From positions 1 through 35,616 of the forward strand of contig DUNS01000089.1 of assembly GCA_012839235.1 (NCBI GenBank): DNA of 35,616 nt. Reading direction: 5' to 3'. A program made the translations under genes and the position numbers. The notes below the pieces were generated by a model, which saw nothing but the letters and a program-made list of their open reading frames with translations, did no database searches and was not told where the DNA came from. Source of the DNA: Clostridiales bacterium. GTDB lineage: Bacteria > Bacillota > Clostridia > Lachnospirales > Lachnospiraceae. Shown here piece by piece: positions 25,195-33,126 of this stretch (position 1 is its first letter; every line of letters starts with the position of its first letter).

Positions 25195-27609
25195 ATGGGT
25201 GAGGAACTAAAAGACATAAAAATATCAGTACGTAATCTGGTTGAGTTCATTTTACAAAGTGGGAATCTTGATAATAGAGGATCAAGAAGTGAAGCAGATG
25301 CCATGCAGGCAGGCAGTAGGCTCCATAGAAAACTACAAAAGCAAATGGGCTCTAATTATAGTGCAGAAGTTCCTCTAAGCATAACTGTTCCTATTACTAG
25401 AGAAGATATCAGTCTTAACTTGACGGTTGAAGGTAGAGCCGATGGTATTATTAATAATACTGTAAAAGAGAATGATTTTACACCAATATTATTTGAGGAG
25501 GAAGAAGAGAATATTCCTGAGATTATTATAGATGAAATTAAGGGAATGTATATGGATCTGTCTCTCCTTAAGGAGCCTATAAAGGTACATAGAGCTCAGG
25601 CAATGTGCTATGCTTATATATATGCAGATAGGTATGACCATAAGCATATAGGGATTAGAATGACCTATTGTAACCTAGAGACGGAAAATCTCCGTTATTT
25701 TGAAGAGACTTTATTCTTTGAAGTCTTAAAGGAATGGTTCGATGATCTTATTGGTGAATATGCAAAATGGGCAGTGTGGCAGATAAAGTGGATAAAAAAC
25801 CGGAACAAATCAATACAAGCCTTTGAGTTCCCCTATCCCTATCGTAAAGGTCAAAAAAAACTTGTAGCTGGAGTTTATAGAACAATTCTTAGGGATAAGA
25901 ATCTCTTTATCGAAGCACCTACAGGGGTTGGAAAGACTATATCCACCATATTTCCATCTGTAAAGGCAATGGGTGAAAACATAGCAGAAAAGATATTTTA
26001 CCTAACAGCAAAAACTATTACGCGAACAGTTGCAGAGGATACATTTCGAATTCTTAGGAATGAGGATGTTTCTTTTAAGGTGGTAACTATTACTGCTAAG
26101 GAAAAGATATGTATTCTTGATAAGCCGGACTGTAATCCTGTTTCATGTGAAAGGGCAAAGGGTCATTTTGATAGAGTAAATGATGCTGTTTTTGATCTCT
26201 TGACTAATGAAGATGAGATTAACAGAGATTTAATCGATTTATATGCTAGTAAACATTGTGTCTGTCCCTTTGAGATGAGCTTGGATGTTACTCTTTGGGC
26301 AGATGCTGTAATTTGTGATTACAACTATGTATTTGATCCTAATGTATATCTTAGAAGATTTTTTCAAAATGAGAAAAAGAACGACTATATATTCTTGATT
26401 GATGAGGCTCATAATATGGTAGAAAGAGCCAGAGAAATGTATAGCGCTGTTCTTTATAAGGATAGTTTTCTTGAGGTGAAGAAGCTAGTTAAGGATAGAA
26501 GTCATAACCTTACTAAAAAGCTTGATTATTGTAATAAAGAATTACTAGCTTATAAAAGGGAATGTGATGAATTTGAAGTGGTTGATGACATAAAGGGATT
26601 AGCCATGGGATTAATGGGGCTTATGACTGAGTATGAAAGCTTTCTTTCTGAGAATGTTATCTTAGAAGGTAAGGATCAAATACTTAACCTTTATCTTGAA
26701 GTGCGACACTTCTTAAATATGTATGAATTTATCGATGATGATTACTGCATTTATACAGATTATGACCAGGGTGATCATTTTAGAATTAAGCTTCAATGTA
26801 TGGACCCATCTAGAAAGCTCTCTAAATATTTAGAAAGAGCTAAAAGCACTGTGTTCTTTTCGGCAACCCTATTGCCAATCAAATATTATAAGGAACAATT
26901 GGGAGGCAAAGAGGAGGATTATGCAGTATATGCCCCTACATCATTTAGTACGGACAATAGGTTAATTATGATAGCTAACGATGTTAGCACCAAGTATACA
27001 AGACGAAATGAGAAGGAATATAGAAAAATTGTAGCTTATATTAAGAAGTTTACCGATGCTAAGGTAGGAAATTATATGGTTTTCTTTCCTTCCTATGCCA
27101 TGCTTTCACAGATAGCTGAGATGGCAGAGGATCTAATCGAGGGAATAGTTGTTCAAAGTAGCAGTATGACTGAAGAGGATCGGGAGCTGTTTTTGGAGGA
27201 ATTCGTAGCAAACCCTTCTACAAATCGAATAGGCTTCTGCGTTATGGGTGGAATATTTAGTGAGGGTATTGATTTAACCAGTGACCGCCTAATAGGAGCA
27301 ATAATTGTTGGTACAGGCTTGCCAATGGTTTGTAATGAGAGAGAATTGTTTAGAGGACATTTTGATGAAAAGAATGGAATGGGATTCGAATATGCATACC
27401 TATATCAGGGTATGAATAAGGTGTTGCAATCTGCAGGTAGGGTTATTCGAACCAATGAAGATAGAGGGACAATCTTACTATTGGATGATAGATTTACTAA
27501 AAAGCAGTACACAAACTTATTCCCTATGGAGTGGTTTCCTAATAAGGTAGTGAATATTAATACTATGGAAAAACTACTAGATGATTTTTGGCATGGTGAA
27601 GAAGTCTAG
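25195..27609 (+). CDS. XPD/DinG-type DNA helicase with N-terminal RecB/Cas4-like nuclease domain
   Basis: Superfamily 2 5'-3' helicase fused to a PD-(D/E)xK nuclease, 804 residues. The nuclease part (about residues 1-200) has all expected motifs: GSRLH (G40xxxH44), GRADGI (D83), DEIK (D113, E114, K116) and QAMCY (Q135, Y139). The helicase part starts near 220 with Walker A EAPTGVGKT (240-248), DEAH at 403-406, a VFFSATLLP segment, GIFSEGIDL, and QSAGRVIRTNEDRG (motif VI). Cysteines C306, C313, C318, C355 and C357 lie where XPD/DinG proteins bind a 4Fe-4S cluster. The role is probably DNA repair or nuclease-linked processing. The start is ATG 25195, 5 bases after GGAGG; ATG 25192 is almost as good. 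Its stop codon overlaps the convergent VanZ-like gene's stop. Confidence 0.92.
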   Translation: MGEELKDIKISVRNLVEFILQSGNLDNRGSRSEADAMQAGSRLHRKLQKQMGSNYSAEVPLSITVPITREDISLNLTVEGRADGIINNTVKENDFTPILFEEEEENIPEIIIDEIKGMYMDLSLLKEPIKVHRAQAMCYAYIYADRYDHKHIGIRMTYCNLETENLRYFEETLFFEVLKEWFDDLIGEYAKWAVWQIKWIKNRNKSIQAFEFPYPYRKGQKKLVAGVYRTILRDKNLFIEAPTGVGKTISTIFPSVKAMGENIAEKIFYLTAKTITRTVAEDTFRILRNEDVSFKVVTITAKEKICILDKPDCNPVSCERAKGHFDRVNDAVFDLLTNEDEINRDLIDLYASKHCVCPFEMSLDVTLWADAVICDYNYVFDPNVYLRRFFQNEKKNDYIFLIDEAHNMVERAREMYSAVLYKDSFLEVKKLVKDRSHNLTKKLDYCNKELLAYKRECDEFEVVDDIKGLAMGLMGLMTEYESFLSENVILEGKDQILNLYLEVRHFLNMYEFIDDDYCIYTDYDQGDHFRIKLQCMDPSRKLSKYLERAKSTVFFSATLLPIKYYKEQLGGKEEDYAVYAPTSFSTDNRLIMIANDVSTKYTRRNEKEYRKIVAYIKKFTDAKVGNYMVFFPSYAMLSQIAEMAEDLIEGIVVQSSSMTEEDRELFLEEFVANPSTNRIGFCVMGGIFSEGIDLTSDRLIGAIIVGTGLPMVCNERELFRGHFDEKNGMGFEYAYLYQGMNKVLQSAGRVIRTNEDRGTILLLDDRFTKKQYTNLFPMEWFPNKVVNINTMEKLLDDFWHGEEV

Positions 27610-28493
27610 AAATGAAGAGAAGAAAAGGAACTATAAATATTTTCTTTCTCTAGATATTCTTTACCTGAAATGCTTCTAAAAACCTTGCTTAGCAGATAGT
27701 ATAACAAGGAGCCCACTATTACTCCTATAAAACCGTAAATAAGATCATCTATATCAGATCTTGAGGGATATAAGAAAAATTGTAAAACCTCTATTCCTGC
27801 TGGTAAGAGAAGGAATAGGAAAAACCGGAGAACTTTAGATCTTTTCTTAGTTATTATAGCGATATAGTAGCCATATGGTATTAGTACTAAAATACGACTA
27901 GCTAAATATATAAAAACATAGCTTAGTGGAATAATTCCATAGAGATAATCTTCAATTTCCATAGAGAGTGTAAGAAAAGGGGTAAAGTTAACACTGTCAG
28001 ACCATAATACTGCACGGTAAATACCTGGGAAGGCTCCTTCTGCAAAGTTAGCATATATAAGTATCCCTGAGTAGAACAGTATGAACATTATATTGTTTTT
28101 TAAATGATAAGAAGTATAATGAGTGATTCTAAGGCTGTAGCCCAACATATAACGAATAAAACAGTGAATAGTAGGCACTAGCCAGTTTATACAAATAATA
28201 ATCTGTAGTCTAGTAGAATAACTGATAAATGAGGTATGGTCCGCACTATAGTATGTTAAAATAGTTATTAGGCAACTAATAAAAATATTGGATAAAGTAT
28301 AAATAAAAATAGCTTCATATGTAGCAGATTGCTGTAGAAGTATATGGCAGCATATTATTAAGAAAACTGAAGAAACACCTAATAAAGGATAAATAGATGA
28401 AAAAAAATAATATGCAGCAAACTCAACAATAATAGTAAGCATGCTTAACATTACGATTAAGGATGAAATATGAATAAAGGAACGTCTTCGCAT
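27606..28493 (-). CDS. VanZ-like family membrane protein
   Basis: The 295-residue polytopic membrane protein has about eight spans. The C-terminal part carries the VanZ-like pattern: LVLIPYGYYIAII, a basic loop KKRSKVLRF, LLPAGIEVLQFFL, SRSDIDDLIYGFIGVIVGSL. The N-terminal half (residues 1-150) has extra spans that VanZ lacks. VanZ gives low-level teicoplanin resistance in enterococci, but most VanZ-like proteins have no known role. The gene lies 17 bases after the lipid kinase gene on the same strand and is probably co-transcribed. The ribosome-binding site is weak (GCAGG), so coupling to the upstream gene is likely. Confidence 0.8.
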   Translation of the reverse strand: MRRRSFIHISSLIVMLSMLTIIVEFAAYYFFSSIYPLLGVSSVFLIICCHILLQQSATYEAIFIYTLSNIFISCLITILTYYSADHTSFISYSTRLQIIICINWLVPTIHCFIRYMLGYSLRITHYTSYHLKNNIMFILFYSGILIYANFAEGAFPGIYRAVLWSDSVNFTPFLTLSMEIEDYLYGIIPLSYVFIYLASRILVLIPYGYYIAIITKKRSKVLRFFLFLLLPAGIEVLQFFLYPSRSDIDDLIYGFIGVIVGSLLYYLLSKVFRSISGKEYLEKENIYSSFSSLHF

Positions 28494-28510
28494 CTTTTTA
28501 ACCTGCTTTC

Positions 28511-29437
28511 TTAAAGGATCATTCGTATTTTTTCTGGAACAATGCTAACCTTAATATGGGAGCAGATGTCTGGGACCTCCCCATCTGTATGCACGGCCAA
28601 ATCTCTGTCTGTTATTATTTCAATGGTTGAACAATCAAAGGTCTCAACCCCTTTGATATTAACATGCTTACCAAAGATAATAGTAGGCATTAAAATAAAT
28701 ACTTTTAATTTGCTTAACCCGTGAACAATGCACACACTTAATTTACCATCGGTCGGGTCAGCATGAGGAGCCATTATTAGACCCCCTCCTTCGTATTTGT
28801 GAATCATACTAGATATAAGTAGGACTCTATTGTATGTATTTTTCTTAACCCCGTCTATAATAACTGTAGCGGAGCATGGTTTTAAGGTAAGGATTTGTTT
28901 TAAAGCAATTGAGATATATACAAACTTTCCAGCACCGAAGCGGTTCAAGCTTTTTTTGAGAGGAGATACAGCTACTTCATGACATACGTTTGCATCATAT
29001 CCTATTCCACTTGAACAGGCGAACTTTCGCGATTTCGTACCTGTATCAGGAAAATCTATAATACCATGATCTAAATACATGAACTTAACAGGATTTAATA
29101 TTCTTTCTAAGGCCTTCTCAGGGTCCTTAGAAATCTTTAAACTTCTAGCCAGGTCGTTACTTGAACCGGAAGGCACATATCCCAGTAACACATCCTTATA
29201 ACTATGAATACCATTTATAACTTCATTGATGGTACCATCTCCACCTAGAATAATGATATTTTTAATTCCTTCATTTTTTATGCAGATATTTTCTGCTATT
29301 TCTATTGCATGTCCCATATTACGAGTAAATACAGCATTATAAGGGATATCATTCTTATCTAATACATCTTTGACTTTTTGCCAATAACGAATGCCTTTAC
29401 CTGAGCTGGACTTGGGATTGATTATGAAATGGTACAT
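28511..29437 (-). CDS. Diacylglycerol kinase family lipid kinase (YegS/DgkB-like)
   Basis: Soluble lipid kinase of 308 residues. The N-terminal INPKSSSGKG is followed by the nucleotide-binding GGDGT at residues 65-69 and INEVINGI, the family signature. GYVPSGSSNDLARSL follows, then CSSGIGYDA near residue 140. The C-terminal beta-sandwich includes ADPTDGKLSVCIV and VHTDGEVP. These proteins phosphorylate diacylglycerol or related lipids, which recycles the diacylglycerol made when lipoteichoic acid is built in Gram-positive bacteria (DgkB). GGGAG lies 9 bases before ATG 29437, and a TTGACA promoter is upstream. With the VanZ-like protein it forms a two-gene membrane-lipid or envelope unit. Confidence 0.93.
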   Translation of the reverse strand: MYHFIINPKSSSGKGIRYWQKVKDVLDKNDIPYNAVFTRNMGHAIEIAENICIKNEGIKNIIILGGDGTINEVINGIHSYKDVLLGYVPSGSSNDLARSLKISKDPEKALERILNPVKFMYLDHGIIDFPDTGTKSRKFACSSGIGYDANVCHEVAVSPLKKSLNRFGAGKFVYISIALKQILTLKPCSATVIIDGVKKNTYNRVLLISSMIHKYEGGGLIMAPHADPTDGKLSVCIVHGLSKLKVFILMPTIIFGKHVNIKGVETFDCSTIEIITDRDLAVHTDGEVPDICSHIKVSIVPEKIRMIL

Positions 29438-29524
29438 CGGTTTTCTCCCTTACTTCAATAAGTTTACTTTGTTTTATATTAAAACCTATTATATTAATAC
29501 TAGTTATATACATCTTTATAGTAG

Positions 29525-29553
29525 ATATTATATTATTATGGTTTTAATGTCAA
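29525..29553 (-). promoter_or_regulatory. Sigma-A promoter of the lipid kinase / VanZ-like operon
   Basis: On the minus strand a perfect TTGACA (29548-29553) is followed after 17 bases by TAATAT (29525-29530). An overlapping TATAAT (29527-29532) has a 15-base spacer. The transcript would start about 80 bases before ATG 29437. Confidence 0.7.
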
Positions 29554-29586
29554 TATTTTGAAGCCCATTAACTTATATTTCATTAA

Positions 29587-29605
29587 CATACAATATATTC
29601 ATATT
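29587..29605 (+). promoter_or_regulatory. Sporulation sigma-factor-like elements upstream of cotJ
   Basis: CATACAAT (29587-29594) matches the -10 of sigma-E/sigma-K promoters exactly, and TCATATT (29599-29605) matches a sigma-E -35. They are in the wrong order to be one promoter, so only one box, if any, is used. cotJ of Bacillus subtilis is sigma-E controlled, which makes a mother-cell promoter here likely. Confidence 0.35.
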
Positions 29606-29710
29606 GAGCATATATTGAAACAGGCACAGAATTGTCCTCACTTCATAATATATATAGAGCGATAAATGATTAACATTGTTCGCCAAAGTAGGAAAGGAGA
29701 GACCTGTTGT

Positions 29711-30001
29711 ATGGATAGACGGATGTATCGTGGCAGTTATTATAGACCCGATAATAGAAATGCCTCTTATTGCAGACCAGATGGTGGGCCTAGAGGACAA
29801 AAGGATATGTGTTCACCAGAAACCAGATTTGATGGTAGATTAGATGATTTTAAAAGTGGCTTTTATAGATATCCTTTAGGTATGTGTTACGTACCATGGC
29901 AGCGATTTGAGAACCTCTATGATAATGAATTTAAGGCTTGGGATCGTGGAACTTTATTCAAGGATTTAGACTTGGAATTCTTAGGAAGGAGCTGTAAGTA
30001 A
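29711..30001 (+). CDS. cotJA: Spore coat-associated protein CotJA
   Basis: Small 96-residue coat protein. The N-terminal half is Arg/Tyr/Gly-rich (MYRGSYYRPDNRN), and the C-terminal part has the CotJA signature: CYVPWQRFENLYDNEFKAWD then RGTLFKDLDLEFLG. The start is ATG 29711, 9 bases after AAAGGAGAG; an earlier in-frame start at 29666 lacks such a site. It is one base from cotJB, and the three cotJ genes follow the classic order. The family is needed for the inner coat, and cotJC depends on the others for assembly. The extended Arg/Tyr-rich N-terminus is longer than in Bacillus. Confidence 0.92.
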   Translation: MDRRMYRGSYYRPDNRNASYCRPDGGPRGQKDMCSPETRFDGRLDDFKSGFYRYPLGMCYVPWQRFENLYDNEFKAWDRGTLFKDLDLEFLGRSCK

Positions 30002-30002
30002 G

Positions 30003-30260
30003 ATGGATGTAAGAAATAAAGAAAAACTTTTTGCCCATATACAGGCAACCAGCTTTGTCTTGGATGAATTAAGACTATTTCTTGATACACATCCTAGAGA
30101 TCAAGAAGCTCTGGAACATTGGAGAAGGACAGAAAAGATTCGTAATGATGCAGTAAAAGAATATACTAAATGTTATGGACCAATTAGCGCATATGATGTT
30201 GATGTTGAAGATAGGTGGACCTGGGCTGAAGGACCATGGCCATGGGAAGGAAGGTGCTAG
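30003..30260 (+). CDS. cotJB: Spore coat protein CotJB
   Basis: Acidic 85-residue coat protein that matches the CotJB family by order and sequence. It has a helical first half (EKLFAHIQATSFVLDELRLF, LDTHPRDQEALEHW) and the ending YGPISAYDVDVEDRWTWAEG, then PWPWEG. Ribosome-binding sequence AAGGAG sits inside the end of cotJA. Gaps of 1 and 3 bases to its neighbours show translational coupling. It is probably an assembly partner for CotJC during spore coat formation. Confidence 0.93.
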   Translation: MDVRNKEKLFAHIQATSFVLDELRLFLDTHPRDQEALEHWRRTEKIRNDAVKEYTKCYGPISAYDVDVEDRWTWAEGPWPWEGRC

Positions 30261-30263
30261 TAT

Positions 30264-30881
30264 ATGTGGACCTATGAAAAAAGATTACAGTATCCAGTTA
30301 ATATTACACAGTGTAACCCAAAGCTGGCTCAGGTTATAATTAGTCAGTTCGGTGGTCCCGATGGTGAACTTGCTGCTTCTCAGCGCTATCTGTCACAAAG
30401 ATACACTATGAGCAATCCAAAGGTTGCGGGACTTTTAACTGATATCGGTACTGAGGAAATGGCACATATGGAAATAGTTTGTGCAATTGTATATCAATTA
30501 ACAAAAGACTTGACACCACAGCAAATTATGGAGTCTGGATTCCAAAATTACTATGTTGATCATACATTAGGTTTATATCCACAGTCTGCAGGAGGAGTTC
30601 CATGGACAGCAGCCTATATACAAAGTAAGGGTGATCCAATAACAGATCTTGTAGAGGATATGGCAGCAGAGCAAAAGGCAAGAACCACATATGACAACAT
30701 TCTTCGTTTGGTTCATGACCATGAAGTTTGTGAACCAATAAAGTTCTTAAGAGAAAGAGAAATTGTTCACTTCCAGAGATTTGGTGAAGCTCTAAGAATG
30801 ATTCAAGATGATCTTGATTCAAAGAATTTTTATGCATTTAACCCATCTTTTAAAGCAGATTTAGATTGTATAAAAAAGTAG
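30264..30881 (+). CDS. cotJC: Spore coat protein CotJC, manganese-catalase family
   Basis: Ferritin-like four-helix protein of 205 residues, related to non-haem manganese catalases. The metal ligands are visible: E35 in GPDGELAASQRYL, E65 and H68 in GTEEMAHME, a glutamate in DMAAEQKAR, and E/H in REREIVHFQRF. The protein lacks the long C-terminal extension of stand-alone Mn-catalases, as is usual for CotJC. It is thought to protect the spore from peroxide or act structurally in the coat. It is the last gene of the cotJ operon, and a hairpin follows about 50 bases later. Confidence 0.96.
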   Translation: MWTYEKRLQYPVNITQCNPKLAQVIISQFGGPDGELAASQRYLSQRYTMSNPKVAGLLTDIGTEEMAHMEIVCAIVYQLTKDLTPQQIMESGFQNYYVDHTLGLYPQSAGGVPWTAAYIQSKGDPITDLVEDMAAEQKARTTYDNILRLVHDHEVCEPIKFLREREIVHFQRFGEALRMIQDDLDSKNFYAFNPSFKADLDCIKK

Positions 30882-30933
30882 AAATAAAGTATTAAGTATT
30901 ATATAAGGATTAACATTTCCTATATCTGATTTG

Positions 30934-30966
30934 GCCCTGAAACTATAATTATAATTTTTTCAGGGC
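30934..30966 (+). terminator. Hairpin downstream of cotJC
   Basis: GCCCTGAAA (30934-30942) pairs with TTTCAGGGC (30958-30966), a 9-bp stem with a long AT-rich loop that can itself pair in part. The tail is only TCTT, so termination strength is uncertain. Confidence 0.6.
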
Positions 30967-31006
30967 TCTTAAAATACAAATATCCCAGTTTAACCACTGC
31001 TTTATA

Positions 31007-31035
31007 TTGACATTATTACCATATTATATCATAAT
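31007..31035 (+). promoter_or_regulatory. Near-consensus sigma-A promoter of the SPFH-TIR operon
   Basis: A perfect TTGACA (31007-31012), a 17-base spacer and CATAAT (31030-31035) form a strong housekeeping promoter. Transcription from about 31042 leaves a 100-base leader before the SPFH gene. No clear repressor palindrome was seen over it, so expression is probably constitutive. Confidence 0.7.
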
Positions 31036-31143
31036 TAAAAGGAATTTCGACAAAATAGTAGTGCTAAAAATCATTAGCATTATACAACAAAAGATGATTT
31101 TGATTTGGCATAAGTATAACAATAATGGTGTAGGGAGGTACTC

Positions 31144-32412
31144 ATGGCAGATAACACAGGATTAAACGGATTTGCAGATAAGATAGGATTTGGACTTGGA
31201 GACAGTAAGACTGTCAAAAACATTGCTAATAACCTTGATCTTGGTAAGATAGCAGATAGTACAAATGTGGAAAGTGTATCAAAAAAAATCAAGGAAAATG
31301 CAATAGCATCAGTAATTGAATATGAGGGTGATAATAGCACTTTTATATGGAAGCATCCAATTGAAAACTTTAATACTGGTAGTCAGCTTATTGTACATGA
31401 AAGTCAAGAGGCTGTATTTTTTATGAACGGTGAAGCTCTTGATTTATTTGGACCAGGGAGACATACACTAGAAACACAGAATCTTCCCCTTGTTAGAAAG
31501 TTTTTTAGTGCACCGACAGGTGGCGTTACACCATTTCATTGTGAAGTTTACTTTATTAATAAGACAGAGCAGATGTCAATAAAATGGGGTACTGATAGTA
31601 AGCTTGAATATATTGAACCTCTATATAAATTTCCCATTAAAATAGGTGCATCTGGCGAGATGAGCTTAAGAGTTGAGGATTCCCGCAAACTACTTATAAA
31701 GGTAGTTGGAACTGAAAAAGTATTGACTCAGCAATCCTTGGTGCAGAAGTTCCGTGCTTTTCTTATGACAGGCATAAAGACTCATATGGCAGCTCAAATT
31801 AAAAAACAGGGTATCAATATCTTTGAGATAGATGAAAATCTTGCTGGCTTATCTGAGCAGCTACATGAGATATTGCTACCAGACTTTGCAGACTATGGGC
31901 TTTCTCTTGAAAGATTCTTTGTATCTACTATTGTAAAACCAGAAGATGATAGAGCCTATCAGCAATTTAGAGACCTACACGTCAGACAATATACAGATGT
32001 TGCTGAGGCTCGGTTACGTCAACAAGTTGACGTTATTGAGCAAGAAACACAGATGCAACGAACAATCATTGAGGCCCAAGGGCTTGCACAAAAGCGGTCA
32101 CTTGAAGGCTATACATATCAGCAAGAGCGAGGATTTGAAGTTGCTGAAAAAATGGCGCAAAACGAAGGGGTTGGGCAGATGTCAAACCTTGGTATTGGCA
32201 TGGGTATGATTTCAGGAATCGGTGGGACAGTTGGACAAACTGTAGGTGGAATAGTATCAAATACAATGGGTGATGTGCTTTCACCACAGGAGAACACGCA
32301 AACCCATAAGGAATCATTTGAGGCGCGGCTTGCAAAGCTAGAGCTACTTAAGGGTAAGATACCTGATGAGGTTTATAATAGTAAATTACAGGAACTTTTA
32401 AATGAAATATAG
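31144..32412 (+). CDS. SPFH-domain (YdjI/virion-core-like) protein
   Basis: The 422-residue product has an SPFH/band-7 type fold in the middle (about residues 55-285). Features include IEYEGDNSTFIWKHPIENF, IVHESQEAVFFMNGEALDLF, GPGRHTL, and a helical segment near 290-320 rich in Glu, Gln and Ala (EARLRQQVDVIEQETQMQRT). A Gly/Met-rich stretch (about 340-375, GIGMGMISGIGGTVGQTVGG) and a C-terminal SHOCT-like element (FEARLAKLELLKGKIPDEVY) follow. Such proteins resemble Bacillus subtilis YdjI, which assembles at the membrane with YdjG and PspA-like proteins under envelope stress. There is no N-terminal span, so membrane contact is probably through partners. GGGAGG lies upstream. It is the first gene of the three-gene operon. 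Confidence 0.9.
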   Translation: MADNTGLNGFADKIGFGLGDSKTVKNIANNLDLGKIADSTNVESVSKKIKENAIASVIEYEGDNSTFIWKHPIENFNTGSQLIVHESQEAVFFMNGEALDLFGPGRHTLETQNLPLVRKFFSAPTGGVTPFHCEVYFINKTEQMSIKWGTDSKLEYIEPLYKFPIKIGASGEMSLRVEDSRKLLIKVVGTEKVLTQQSLVQKFRAFLMTGIKTHMAAQIKKQGINIFEIDENLAGLSEQLHEILLPDFADYGLSLERFFVSTIVKPEDDRAYQQFRDLHVRQYTDVAEARLRQQVDVIEQETQMQRTIIEAQGLAQKRSLEGYTYQQERGFEVAEKMAQNEGVGQMSNLGIGMGMISGIGGTVGQTVGGIVSNTMGDVLSPQENTQTHKESFEARLAKLELLKGKIPDEVYNSKLQELLNEI

Positions 32413-32424
32413 GAGGAATAACTT

Positions 32425-33114
32425 ATGAATCTAAACACTAAAATTAACAAAGCAACAGCCATAATTACCTCTATAGTGTTTCTTGTTTTATATACTCTTG
32501 CTTTTTTTGTAATGGAAAGAACACCTATAACAATTGTTGCATATGTAGTAGGCGTTTTAGCTGCTATTTTGTTTTTTGCTGGCAACAATTATTTTATTGA
32601 GTCTAAGACTGGATATCCGTGGGTTGCAGCTATTCCAATGACTCTGTGGCGTTATATAATAACATCCACATTGCTCTCAGGTGTGTTTGTGATTGGTGAA
32701 AAACTAATTCCAACCTTCAATATTCCAACTATGGTACTTATTATTGGCCATGTTATTATATTTGCCTTTTTCTTTACCATGCTAATGTTGATGAATACTG
32801 GTAAGGAATATATAGAGAATGTTGATCAAAAGGTTGCAGTAAAGCGCCAGTTTATCAAGGAGTTAAGCAATGATCTAGCATCAATTATGGAAAATGCACC
32901 TAATGAGGTGAAAAAAGATATTCAAACAGTTATCGATGCTGTGCGCTACAGTGACCCAATGAGTAGTGAGGGTGTAGTTGCGATTGAAAATGATATACAG
33001 GACAATGTGACACGCCTTAGTTTGCAGACAGATACAGAGCAGATACGAGAACTATGTATTACCCTTGTTAGGCAGATTAAAGATCGTAATAATCGTGTTC
33101 GAAATATGAAATAA
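32425..33114 (+). CDS. Four-span membrane protein with helical cytoplasmic tail, unknown function
   Basis: The 229-residue protein has four predicted spans: about residues 10-30, 33-52, 66-92 and 103-124. A hydrophilic, mostly helical tail of about 100 residues follows. The tail includes VKRQFIKELSNDLASIMENA, then VIDAVRYSDPMSSEGVVAIE, and ends with basic residues. The RYSDPMSS segment and the paired helices suggest a protein-interaction domain. It lies 12 bases after the SPFH gene and 12 bases before the TIR gene, with GGAGG upstream of its ATG, so the three are almost certainly one transcript and perhaps one complex. It is positioned like YdjH in the Bacillus ydjGHI cluster, but I cannot establish homology by eye. 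Confidence 0.75.
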   Translation: MNLNTKINKATAIITSIVFLVLYTLAFFVMERTPITIVAYVVGVLAAILFFAGNNYFIESKTGYPWVAAIPMTLWRYIITSTLLSGVFVIGEKLIPTFNIPTMVLIIGHVIIFAFFFTMLMLMNTGKEYIENVDQKVAVKRQFIKELSNDLASIMENAPNEVKKDIQTVIDAVRYSDPMSSEGVVAIENDIQDNVTRLSLQTDTEQIRELCITLVRQIKDRNNRVRNMK

Positions 33115-33126
33115 GGGGGATTACCT

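Noticed and set aside
29587-29605. A single complete sigma-E promoter for cotJ
   Set aside because: The best -10-like box lies upstream of the best -35-like box, so they cannot form one promoter; listed only as elements.
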